Shown here in pieces: positions 1-4,775 of a stretch of DNA of 5,915 bases. The notes under the pieces were generated by a model. It was given only the letters and a program-made list of their open reading frames with translations, made no database searches and was not told where the DNA came from. The stretch is from Methanosarcinaceae archaeon (GTDB taxonomy: Archaea > Halobacteriota > Methanosarcinia > Methanosarcinales > Methanosarcinaceae), in contig JAUVKD010000069.1 in the NCBI GenBank assembly GCA_030596385.1, positions 1-5,915 on the forward strand, read 5' to 3'. Position numbers and translations under genes: made by a program. Each line of letters starts with the position of its first letter. The first letter of the stretch is position 1.

Positions 1-18
1 ATTTATTAACAAATAACG

Positions 19-48
19 GTATCAATCGGAGTTATTTAGGATTGATAC
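19..48. repeat. 9-bp inverted repeat near the left edge
   Basis: GTATCAATC (19-27) and GATTGATAC (40-48) are perfect reverse complements around a 12-base loop. The 10-mer AGGATTGATA of the right arm recurs directly at 147-156. No gene adjoins it inside the window, so its role is unknown. It could be a hairpin at the 3' end of the leftward methyltransferase transcript or part of an element outside the window. Confidence 0.5.
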
Positions 49-84
49 TTCTGTGGTTGAATGCTTAAGTTCTTTATATGTGTT

Positions 85-124
85 GGGGTTGGGTTGGGGA
101 GTTGGGTGGAAAGTTGGGAAGGGG
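85..124 (+). other. G-run cluster with quadruplex potential
   Basis: Six runs of three or four G occur within 40 bases, at 85-88, 91-93, 96-99, 104-106, 116-118 and 121-124. The first four are separated by only 2, 2 and 4 bases, which fits the classical G-quadruplex pattern on the plus strand. The surroundings are AT-rich, so the cluster stands out. It lies beyond the 3' end of the leftward methyltransferase, where the RNA of that gene would be C-rich. Folding and function are inference. Confidence 0.5.
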
Positions 125-182
125 TATGATTTTAAAAATCGAGTAAAGGATTGATATCCACGAATAATTTATCTTAATTGTA

Positions 183-280
183 ATACCCCGCAGCTCTGCT
201 ACGGTTGGGATAAGTCAATGCAACGTCAGTAGCCTTGGACATTAAGATACCCCACAGCTCTGCTGTGGGGAGGTTCATTT
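183..280 (+). mobile_element. Remnant of an IS200/IS605-type element (two end-like hairpins)
   Basis: Two related segments, each starting TACCCC and containing CAGCTCTGCT, begin at 184 and 248. The first folds imperfectly (188-194 with 198-204, TCT loop, one mismatch). The second is a perfect 9-bp stem with the same TCT loop and is followed by AGGTTCAT. From memory, a subterminal hairpin followed by a short TTCAT/TTCAC-like cleavage motif is how the right end of many archaeal IS200/IS605 (TnpB-carrying) elements looks. A frame open from 168 reads ...SQCNVSSLGH and stops at 243-245, just before the second hairpin, where the end of tnpB would lie. This suggests an internally deleted, MITE-like copy. 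Exact ends cannot be fixed, and two unrelated hairpins remain possible. Confidence 0.45.
250..270. repeat. Perfect 9-bp hairpin with TCT loop
   Basis: CCCCACAGC (250-258) pairs perfectly with GCTGTGGGG (262-270) across a three-base TCT loop. This is the strongest short hairpin in the left part of the window. It is probably the right-end hairpin of a transposon remnant. It could also stabilise or end the leftward transcript of the methyltransferase, although no T-run follows it on the minus strand. Confidence 0.7.
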
Positions 281-348
281 GGATTATCCGAATATGCATT
301 TTACCCTGCTTTTTGATGTGGATATATTATATCTGCTGGATTTTCGTG

Positions 349-1095
349 CTATTTATTTCCAAGCGCTAAAAAAAGAGATGGTTTATTTGAAATCTTATAT
401 GATAAAGATCGATTTTCATTTTCAAATTGTTTAAGTTTTTCAAGATTGTCCACTGATATATTTTTTAATCCGGCTTCAGTAAATATATCCACGACATCGT
501 TTGGTGTGCTTCCATTATAAAATGGCAATTGATATTTTATATTAGCATAGTGACTCGTAAACATACACGGATTTCGTTTTTCCGTCATATAAACAAATAT
601 TTTACCAATAAATCTGCGTAAACGCATATCTATTGAAGAATCGTACCATTTCCCATCGATCAACATAATTTGACCACCGGACTTCACAACGCGACTCCAT
701 TCCTCAACAGCGATCCTGGGATTTGGTATCGTCCACAGAAGGTGTCTGTTAATCACAATATCAAAGGTTTCATCTTCAAGTGGTAAGTTTTCCGCATCGC
801 CATGCATAAAGTCAACAGTTAAATTTAATTTGTCAGCGTTTTGCCGTGCTTTTTCCAACATACCCCTGGAGATATCTATTCCTACTACAGTATGTTTCAT
901 TTCTGCAAAAAGCAGAGCTAAAAATCCAGTACCGGTTCCAACGTCTAAAATCCTGAGATTTTCATCTGTTCTGACTGCATTTTTTAGTATGTTCTTCCAA
1001 AAGTGTTGAGTCTTATTCTGCGATTTATATCCACCTTTATCATAAGTTTGGCACCTTTTATCCCAATACAGTCTGACAATTCTTTTCGTGTCCAT
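349..1095 (-). CDS. Class I SAM-dependent methyltransferase, UbiE/MenG-like type
   Basis: This is a cytosolic methyltransferase of 248 residues that should use S-adenosylmethionine; its methyl acceptor cannot be told from sequence. Seen: the SAM-binding loop DVGTGTGFL (51-59), the acidic end of strand 2 in VVGIDIS (D74), GDAENLPL (99-106) for the adenine side, FDIVINRHLLWTIPNP (111-126) as motif IV, and VVKSGGQIMLIDG (136-148) in place of the usual LKPGG turn. The N-terminal YWDKRCQTYDK and the fold order fit the broad Methyltransf_11 group found in methanogens. The C-terminal 100 residues are basic and more variable, presumably substrate-specific. The start is supported by an AAAAGGAG site 7 bases upstream. 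It is transcribed alone and divergently from the synthase gene, about 1 kb away. There are no signal peptide or membrane segments. Family is certain; substrate unknown. Confidence 0.93.
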   Translation of the reverse strand: MDTKRIVRLYWDKRCQTYDKGGYKSQNKTQHFWKNILKNAVRTDENLRILDVGTGTGFLALLFAEMKHTVVGIDISRGMLEKARQNADKLNLTVDFMHGDAENLPLEDETFDIVINRHLLWTIPNPRIAVEEWSRVVKSGGQIMLIDGKWYDSSIDMRLRRFIGKIFVYMTEKRNPCMFTSHYANIKYQLPFYNGSTPNDVVDIFTEAGLKNISVDNLEKLKQFENENRSLSYKISNKPSLFLALGNK

Positions 1096-1100
1096 TAGTA

Positions 1101-1110
1101 AACTCCTTTT
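1101..1110 (-). promoter_or_regulatory. Shine-Dalgarno site of the leftward methyltransferase
   Basis: On the minus strand this reads AAAAGGAGTT, with GGAG ending 7 bases before the ATG at 1095. It decides the start codon. Several TATA-like stretches lie upstream (roughly 1120-1135 and 1197-1210 on the minus strand). I cannot choose between them, because the nearer one would leave almost no leader. Confidence 0.75.
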
Positions 1111-1261
1111 AAATAATGTATAAGATATATTATTATCTATTATTACGATTATTCAGAAAAGTAACCTCTAATATTATAAAACTTGTGATTATAACTATTT
1201 ATAAAATAAAAGTATATGTTACTAAAAGTTACCGATGAATTTTTATGGCGTCCGGATTAAA

Positions 1262-1307
1262 TATGGGGAATGAGAATCGAATCTAATTAAACTCATTTTC
1301 CCACATA
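1262..1307. repeat. Imperfect inverted repeat with ATGGGG...CCCACAT arms
   Basis: The left arm TATGGGGAATGAG (1262-1274) pairs with CTCATTTTCCCACATA (1292-1307), with a few bulged bases, around a 17-base loop. A near-identical 12-mer (11 of 12 bases) occurs inverted at 1681-1692, so it may belong to a small repeat family in this locus. Confidence 0.45.
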
Positions 1308-1352
1308 CAAGTGAATTATTCTCTCTTTTAGCCAACAAATTATGTATACTCT

Positions 1353-1395
1353 TTAAAATTGAATTTAAAGCCACATATATACTTTTCAATTTTAA
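1353..1395. repeat. 11-bp perfect AT-rich inverted repeat
   Basis: TTAAAATTGAA (1353-1363) and TTCAATTTTAA (1385-1395) are perfect reverse complements, 21 bases apart. It is the longest perfect short-range inverted repeat I found in this spacer, but the low-complexity AT content makes chance more likely than for a mixed sequence. Confidence 0.5.
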
Positions 1396-1503
1396 TACAA
1401 AATATGGATTTATTTACTTATAATTCATATATTCTCATAGCAAACACGTCATTATGCAATAATGTGTGAGTTTAAGATGATTCAAGCCTTCACATATGAT
1501 GGA

Positions 1504-1527
1504 TGATATATTTAAACACATATATCA
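1504..1527. repeat. 8-bp inverted repeat TGATATAT/ATATATCA
   Basis: TGATATAT (1504-1511) and ATATATCA (1520-1527) flank an 8-base loop. It could be an operator or simply AT-rich chance. No start codon with an SD follows closely. Confidence 0.35.
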
Positions 1528-1657
1528 AATTTTGCAGTTTTTCGCACAGGAAGAGATGATCTGATAAGAAGTTAAAGTGCTTTCAAATGTTTGATCAAAG
1601 AAGGCCAATAACAAATTTTTAGGGGTAATCGAGTACACATACTTCTTTATAAGTAAA

Positions 1658-1692
1658 ATGGGGGGAGGTAAACGCCGACTCTCAATCCCCAT
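1658..1692. repeat. Stem-loop with ATGGGG/CCCCAT arms
   Basis: ATGGGG (1658-1663) pairs with CCCCAT (1687-1692), and GAG (1665-1667) continues the stem with CTC (1681-1683) after a small internal loop, leaving a 13-base loop. The left arm begins a run of six G. Read on the minus strand, the right arm is ATGGGGATTGAG, which matches the arm at 1263-1274 at 11 of 12 bases. Confidence 0.45.
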
Positions 1693-1819
1693 ATGGGTTT
1701 CCGATTATTTAATCGCATGGTTATAACACATGTGAAAATATTATTATGTGTTCGGTGTCGAATTTTATGATATTCTCTATGATTCGATAAATTATTCAGT
1801 CTAACGATAATGTTTATGC

Positions 1820-1851
1820 ATTGTGAATAGTTACTGAATTTGATTCACAAT
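1820..1851. repeat. 9-bp inverted repeat ATTGTGAAT/ATTCACAAT
   Basis: ATTGTGAAT (1820-1828) and ATTCACAAT (1843-1851) are perfect reverse complements with 14 bases between them, so the arm centres lie 23 bases apart, about two helical turns. The spacing suits a dimeric DNA-binding protein; a hairpin in RNA is the alternative. It lies about 245 bases before the synthase gene. Confidence 0.5.
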
Positions 1852-1948
1852 AAATATGGCAACGGTATTGTTAAAAAGAAAGGCATTTTAAGGATAACGT
1901 CTTTTAAGCAAAAAAAGTAACAGCGATTTATGTAGATACAGATGTATT

Positions 1949-1964
1949 GTGTGCAAAAGCACAC
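1949..1964. repeat. Short hairpin GTGTGC/GCACAC followed by a T-run
   Basis: GTGTGC (1949-1954) pairs with GCACAC (1959-1964) over an AAAA loop, and TGTTTTT follows directly. On the plus strand this has the layout of an intrinsic terminator, ahead of the likely promoter of the synthase. No upstream gene is visible for it to end, so an unannotated leader or small RNA is possible. Confidence 0.45.
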
Positions 1965-1982
1965 TGTTTTTCATGAGTTGAA

Positions 1983-2005
1983 TGCAGACTAAATGATAGT
2001 CTGCA
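1983..2005. repeat. 9-bp perfect hairpin just before the synthase promoter
   Basis: TGCAGACTA (1983-1991) and TAGTCTGCA (1997-2005) pair perfectly around a 5-base loop. It lies immediately upstream of the TATA-like sequence at 2013-2025. In DNA it could be an activator or repressor site; in RNA it would be a stable stem-loop. Confidence 0.6.
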
Positions 2006-2009
2006 AAAA

Positions 2010-2030
2010 CAATTTTAAAATATTATTGCG
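2010..2030 (+). promoter_or_regulatory. TATA-like promoter element of the synthase gene
   Basis: TTTTAAAATATTA (2013-2025) is the best archaeal TATA-box candidate upstream of the start at 2095. With the usual 22-27 base spacing, transcription would begin near 2043-2047 and give a leader of about 50 bases. The assignment rests on position and composition only. Confidence 0.4.
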
Positions 2031-2041
2031 GAATGATATCA

Positions 2042-2071
2042 AATTTGACAGTTACGTATGCAAGTCAAATT
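2042..2071. promoter_or_regulatory. Possible operator: AATTTGAC-N14-GTCAAATT
   Basis: AATTTGAC (2042-2049) and GTCAAATT (2064-2071) are perfect 8-bp arms whose centres are 22 bases apart, two turns of the helix. A smaller palindrome TACGTA (2053-2058) sits almost at the centre. The left arm falls at the predicted transcription start, where a bound repressor would block initiation. In RNA the same arms would form a leader hairpin ending 10 bases before the SD. It does not match the GGTA-N6-TACC type site of the methanogen nitrogen regulator NrpR. Confidence 0.45.
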
Positions 2072-2081
2072 GTTTCGCATA

Positions 2082-2088
2082 AAGGAGA
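2082..2088 (+). promoter_or_regulatory. Shine-Dalgarno site of the synthase gene
   Basis: AAGGAGA lies 6 bases before the ATG at 2095 and decides the start codon. Confidence 0.8.
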
Positions 2089-2094
2089 ATTCCA

Positions 2095-3396
2095 ATGAAA
2101 ATATACAAATCTTATGATGACCTACCCAAAATAAAATTGCCAAATAATCAGGAGGTATTTATAAGTGACAGTACAATCCGTGATGGTTCCCAGATGCCTG
2201 GCATTGTTATGAATAAACAGCAAAAACTCAAAATATACGGTTTTTTACATGAAATCGGTATTGAAAAACTTGAAACATTTGTATTTAACAAGCGTGACCG
2301 GGCAGCAATCAAATTGATGTTTGACTATGGATATGAGTTTCCAGAAGTTACGGGATGGGCACGGGCAGTGTCGGCAGACATTGATATGGTACTGGAAGTT
2401 GACGGGATTAAAGAAGTCGGAATACTAATGTCAGTATCTGATTCACACATATTTGACAAGATGGGACTTGCAAGCCGTGAAGCAGCAGAGGAGAAATACT
2501 TAGATGCACTCCAGTATGCGGTTGACCACGGACTACGAACCCGTGCGCATATTGAAGATATGACACGTGCAGATAACTATAATTTCGTGTATCCGCTTAT
2601 TGGGAATCTACTTGAGATAGACCCGAATTGTACGATCCGGCTGTGTGATACAGTAGGTTTCGGTCTTCCATTTATTAGCGTTGATGAGCCGTATGGTATT
2701 GCTTCGATGGTTAAGCACATTAAAGATGAACTTGGTGCTGAAAACATAGAAACGCATTGTCATGATGATTTCGGTCTGGCTGTTGCGAATTCACTTGCAG
2801 GGTACTGGTACGGTGCTAACTGGTCAAGTGTAACATTCCTTGGTATCGGTGAGCGGGCAGGAAATGCTGAAATGGAAAAACTGCTTGTTTTCCTTACAGA
2901 GCGGGTTGAAGGATTCGATAAATATAATCTTGAATCAATATCAAAATTTGCCAGATTCATGGAAAAAGAAATCGGAATCAGGATCCCACGCAATAAATCC
3001 GTTGTTGGTAAAAACATTTTTGCACATGAATCAGGGATCCATGCCGCAGGTGTTATTAAAAATCCGTTCACGTATGAACCTTTCCTGCCAGAGAAAGTCG
3101 GAGGAGAACGCATATTTCTTATTGGTGATTCATCTGGTATTGAAGTTTTGAGATATAAGGTTCAGGAAACACTGAATGACCTGATGGATGTTGATATAAC
3201 AATAAACAAAAATGACCATCGTCTTAAAGCTATTCAGACTGACATCCATAAATTGTATGACAGGGAAAAGCGGGTTTCATGTATCTCTGATGAAGAGATA
3301 CGGGCATATGTTGAAAAATACTTCTTGTTTGAATCTGTTGTCAAGCGTGATATGCATCATGAAGATGGATATTCGAACGAAGAAGATGAACGATAA
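2095..3396 (+). CDS. Isopropylmalate/homocitrate synthase family enzyme, possibly Re-citrate synthase
   Basis: This 433-residue enzyme should condense acetyl-CoA with a 2-oxoacid in the cytosol. Seen: a metal-dependent TIM barrel with ISDSTIRDG (23-31, R29 and D30 at the active site), HIEDMTRAD (152-160), RLCDTVGFG (182-190), the metal-binding pair H221/H223 in THCHDD, the family signature GIGERAGN (250-257), and HESGIHAAG (311-319) in the linking subdomain. The C-terminal LeuA regulatory domain is absent (isopropylmalate synthases usually exceed 500 residues), so leucine feedback is not expected. GILMSVSDSHIF (109-120), HIEDMTRAD and RLCDTVGFG resemble, from memory, Re-citrate synthases of strict anaerobes, which make citrate for glutamate. 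Homocitrate or citramalate synthase remain possible. No aconitase, isocitrate dehydrogenase or leu genes are adjacent. Ser32 replaces the Glu of the common RDGEQ motif. The start follows AAGGAGA. Family is certain, substrate tentative. Confidence 0.9.
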   Translation: MKIYKSYDDLPKIKLPNNQEVFISDSTIRDGSQMPGIVMNKQQKLKIYGFLHEIGIEKLETFVFNKRDRAAIKLMFDYGYEFPEVTGWARAVSADIDMVLEVDGIKEVGILMSVSDSHIFDKMGLASREAAEEKYLDALQYAVDHGLRTRAHIEDMTRADNYNFVYPLIGNLLEIDPNCTIRLCDTVGFGLPFISVDEPYGIASMVKHIKDELGAENIETHCHDDFGLAVANSLAGYWYGANWSSVTFLGIGERAGNAEMEKLLVFLTERVEGFDKYNLESISKFARFMEKEIGIRIPRNKSVVGKNIFAHESGIHAAGVIKNPFTYEPFLPEKVGGERIFLIGDSSGIEVLRYKVQETLNDLMDVDITINKNDHRLKAIQTDIHKLYDREKRVSCISDEEIRAYVEKYFLFESVVKRDMHHEDGYSNEEDER

Positions 3397-3422
3397 TACA
3401 ATATTTTGGCAGTGTCATAATA

Positions 3423-3439
3423 TACAATAGTTTATTGTA
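3423..3439. repeat. 7-bp hairpin after the synthase gene
   Basis: TACAATA (3423-3429) and TATTGTA (3433-3439) pair around GTT, starting 27 bases after the synthase stop codon. No T-run follows, so it is more likely a 3'-end stabilising stem, or chance, than a terminator. Confidence 0.4.
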
Positions 3440-3472
3440 AGATGCTATAAAATCATTCTATTGGTGAACATT

Positions 3473-3550
3473 ATGCACGACCAAGAGGATAAATCGATGT
3501 TGTTTGTCAGAATTCCGGATGCTTTTATTATCGAAAATGTATTTGCATAG
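3473..3550 (+). CDS. Possible 25-residue small protein
   Basis: The frame starts at ATG 3473 and stops at TAG 3548, reading MHDQEDKSMLFVRIPDAFII and then ENVFA. GGTGA (3463-3467), complementary to the usual archaeal 16S 3' end, lies 5 bases upstream. The N-terminal part is charged and the rest hydrophobic. I recognise no family. It could be a true small protein, the broken start of a longer gene, or chance; the SD is the only positive evidence. Confidence 0.25.
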   Translation: MHDQEDKSMLFVRIPDAFIIENVFA

Positions 3551-3737
3551 ATTGTTTCGATAAAATCTCGATGCACAACTTATATTGCAAGACCCCTCGC
3601 AGCAATACCGCCGCAAGCGGCATTACAACAAGAAGTCATATCAAAAATTGCCTTATGGCTGCCCCTTTCATTCGTGGTAATCCTATGTGGGATGCGTCAA
3701 TGGTAACGTTGTGCACGGATAAAAGTACAAAAAGGAC

Positions 3738-3774
3738 ATGGGGAGAAACATAGTTTATTCAATCTCCCATTTTT
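3738..3774 (+). terminator. Terminator-like hairpin with T-run
   Basis: ATGGGGAGA (3738-3746) pairs with TCTCCCAT (3763-3770) with one bulged G, around a 16-base loop, and five T close it (3770-3774). It would end rightward transcription from the synthase side before the promoter of the second methyltransferase. Confidence 0.45.
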
Positions 3775-3786
3775 AACTAATAAGAC

Positions 3787-3800
3787 GATATAAATATATT
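3787..3800 (+). promoter_or_regulatory. TATA-like promoter element before the second methyltransferase
   Basis: GATATAAATATATT is a good archaeal TATA-box match. Initiation would be expected near 3815-3822, giving a leader of about 140 bases that includes the 25-codon frame at 3872-3949. Confidence 0.4.
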
Positions 3801-3871
3801 CTCACTTCAGCAATTAAGATCTGAGTTATGTACAGAGCCCACTTGATTTAACCTAAAAAAGGAAGTGAGAA
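3799..3871. promoter_or_regulatory. 10-bp perfect inverted repeat spanning the promoter and a ribosome binding site
   Basis: TTCTCACTTC (3799-3808) and GAAGTGAGAA (3862-3871) are perfect reverse complements, 53 bases apart. The left arm abuts the TATA-like box. The right arm contains the SD-like GGAAGTGA of the small frame starting at 3872. If the left arm is transcribed, the stem would hide that SD; if not, the two arms may be paired protein sites. Confidence 0.5.
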
Positions 3872-3949
3872 ATGATTTCGACTATTCAGACAATTGATAA
3901 TAGAAATTATAGCAACATATCAAGTAAGATAATTCACAAATTTATTTAA
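3872..3949 (+). CDS. Possible leader peptide upstream of the second methyltransferase
   Basis: This is a 25-codon frame (MISTIQTIDNRNYSNISSKI and then IHKFI) preceded by GGAAGTGA a few bases upstream. Its stop TAA (3947-3949) touches the AAGGGAT that is the SD of the methyltransferase, and its end lies 11 bases before that start, so translational coupling is possible. The composition is rich in Ile, Ser and Asn, as random AT-rich DNA would give, and I recognise no family. It is either a regulatory upstream frame or chance. Confidence 0.3.
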   Translation: MISTIQTIDNRNYSNISSKIIHKFI

Positions 3950-3960
3950 GGGATGTTTTT

Positions 3961-4713
3961 ATGGAAGAACAAGAAGAGTATATTCAGGCTCTTATCGAAT
4001 TGCATCGTGGCCTTGAGAGACAGGGTCCTGGTGATAATGATTTTTCGAATCGGATAATATCCCAAATCCCGGAGTTACCTCCAAATCCACGCATAGCAGA
4101 CATCGGTTGTGGAGCTGGTGCGGGAACACTATTGCTGGCGGACAAGTTTAGAACAAATATACGAGCGGCAGATTTCTCAAGAGAATTTCTTACTGAACTT
4201 AAAGAACGAGCAAGACAGCAAGGTTTTGATTATTTCATAGAAACTTTCGAATGTGAGATAGGAAGTCTTGATTGGGAACCGGAAAGTATCGATCTTCTTT
4301 GGTCTGAGGGTGCCGCTTATAACATAACATTTGAAGGTGCTTTGAAAGCATGGCGACCATTGATGGTAACTAATGGTATCGCTGTCATTTCTGAAATGAA
4401 CTATTTCACAAACGAAGTACCGGAAACAGTATTAACTTACATGCAAAATGCTTATCCTGACATTAAAACCGAATCAGAAAACTCAGAAATTATACGCTCA
4501 TCTGGTTTTGAGATTTTAGGCATTTACCGTTTACCTTCAAAAGCATGGTGGATTAATTATTATGAGCCACTTCGGAAAAAAATAACATCTTTAAAGGATT
4601 CGAAAGATAACACCATGCAAGCCGTTATCAGTGAAACGGAAGCGGAAATTGAATTTTTTAAAGAATATGATGATTTTTATGGATACTCATTTTATGTTAT
4701 GAGAACTATATAG
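3961..4713 (+). CDS. Class I SAM-dependent methyltransferase of the WSEGA-type family
   Basis: This is a 250-residue cytosolic methyltransferase with unknown acceptor. Seen: the SAM-binding loop ADIGCGAGAGTLLLA (46-60), the strand-2 acidic residue D71 in AADFS, and a distinctive motif-IV region, DLLWSEGAAYNITFEGALKAW (111-131), followed by VTNGIAVISEM (136-146). The C-terminal half carries EMNYFTNEVPE, NAYPDIKT and a closing YDDFYGYSFYVMR. This layout, with WSEGA and a final YYGYxFxV block, matches from memory an uncharacterised family solved by structural genomics from Bacteroides and also found in Clostridia and methanogens. No transmembrane segments are seen. It is unrelated in detail to the leftward methyltransferase in this window. 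The start is chosen for AAGGGAT about 7 bases upstream; an in-frame stop at 3925-3927 excludes a much longer protein. It appears to be transcribed alone or with a short leader frame. Confidence 0.92.
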   Translation: MEEQEEYIQALIELHRGLERQGPGDNDFSNRIISQIPELPPNPRIADIGCGAGAGTLLLADKFRTNIRAADFSREFLTELKERARQQGFDYFIETFECEIGSLDWEPESIDLLWSEGAAYNITFEGALKAWRPLMVTNGIAVISEMNYFTNEVPETVLTYMQNAYPDIKTESENSEIIRSSGFEILGIYRLPSKAWWINYYEPLRKKITSLKDSKDNTMQAVISETEAEIEFFKEYDDFYGYSFYVMRTI

Positions 4714-4720
4714 TATATAG
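4706..4720. repeat. 15-base palindrome over the methyltransferase stop codon
   Basis: CTATATA (4706-4712) and TATATAG (4714-4720) mirror each other around G4713, and the stop codon TAG (4711-4713) lies inside. It may be a weak 3'-end hairpin or chance in AT-rich DNA. Confidence 0.35.
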
Positions 4721-4775
4721 TGGAAATAATACGATCTTGATACTAATACACCGAAACGCCTACAATTTCCTACAA

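Larger units (their letters stand above)
1096..2094. other. Intergenic region of about 1 kb between divergent genes, no credible gene
   Basis: This spacer is strongly AT-rich, and I find no reading frame with both an SD site and a protein-like sequence. It separates the leftward methyltransferase from the rightward synthase and must hold both promoters. It contains at least nine inverted repeats, of which the better ones are listed separately. The right third (about 1820-2071) is densest in stem-loops. Its length is unusual for a compact archaeal genome, so a small RNA, a decayed gene or a long regulatory region is possible. Confidence 0.7.
3397..3960. other. 564-base spacer between synthase and second methyltransferase
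   Basis: The spacer holds two 25-codon reading frames with SD-like sites (3473-3550 and 3872-3949), a 9-bp inverted repeat (3528-3536 with 3555-3563, spanning the stop of the first frame), a patch of higher GC (about 3585-3750) with no convincing product, a terminator-like hairpin, and the promoter region of the next gene. No intact larger gene is supported. Confidence 0.6.

Noticed and set aside
1693..1770. 25-codon plus-strand frame in the 1-kb spacer
   Set aside because: The nearest purine-rich SD-like run is about 25 bases upstream, too far, and the sequence shows no protein-like pattern.
2042..2071. NrpR nitrogen-regulator operator
   Set aside because: The arms do not contain the GGTA-N6-TACC or GGAA-N6-TTCC pattern, and the spacing is different.
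1096..2094. CRISPR array in the repeat-rich spacer
   Set aside because: The repeats are inverted pairs with different sequences. There are no regularly spaced direct repeats of 20-40 bases and no cas genes.
2760..3113. 117-codon minus-strand frame inside the synthase gene
   Set aside because: It lies wholly antisense to conserved catalytic and linker motifs of the synthase and has no recognisable product.
2840..3151. 103-codon plus-strand frame in another phase of the synthase gene
   Set aside because: It overlaps the certain coding frame, and its translation is composition-driven with no family features.
3212..3430. 72-codon plus-strand frame overlapping the synthase 3' end
   Set aside because: Most of it is the synthase frame read out of phase, with no SD at its start.
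3571..3753. 60-codon plus-strand frame in the spacer after the synthase
   Set aside because: No SD precedes the ATG, the sequence resembles no family I know, and other frames in the same patch are also open. Kept only as a possible decayed-gene finding.
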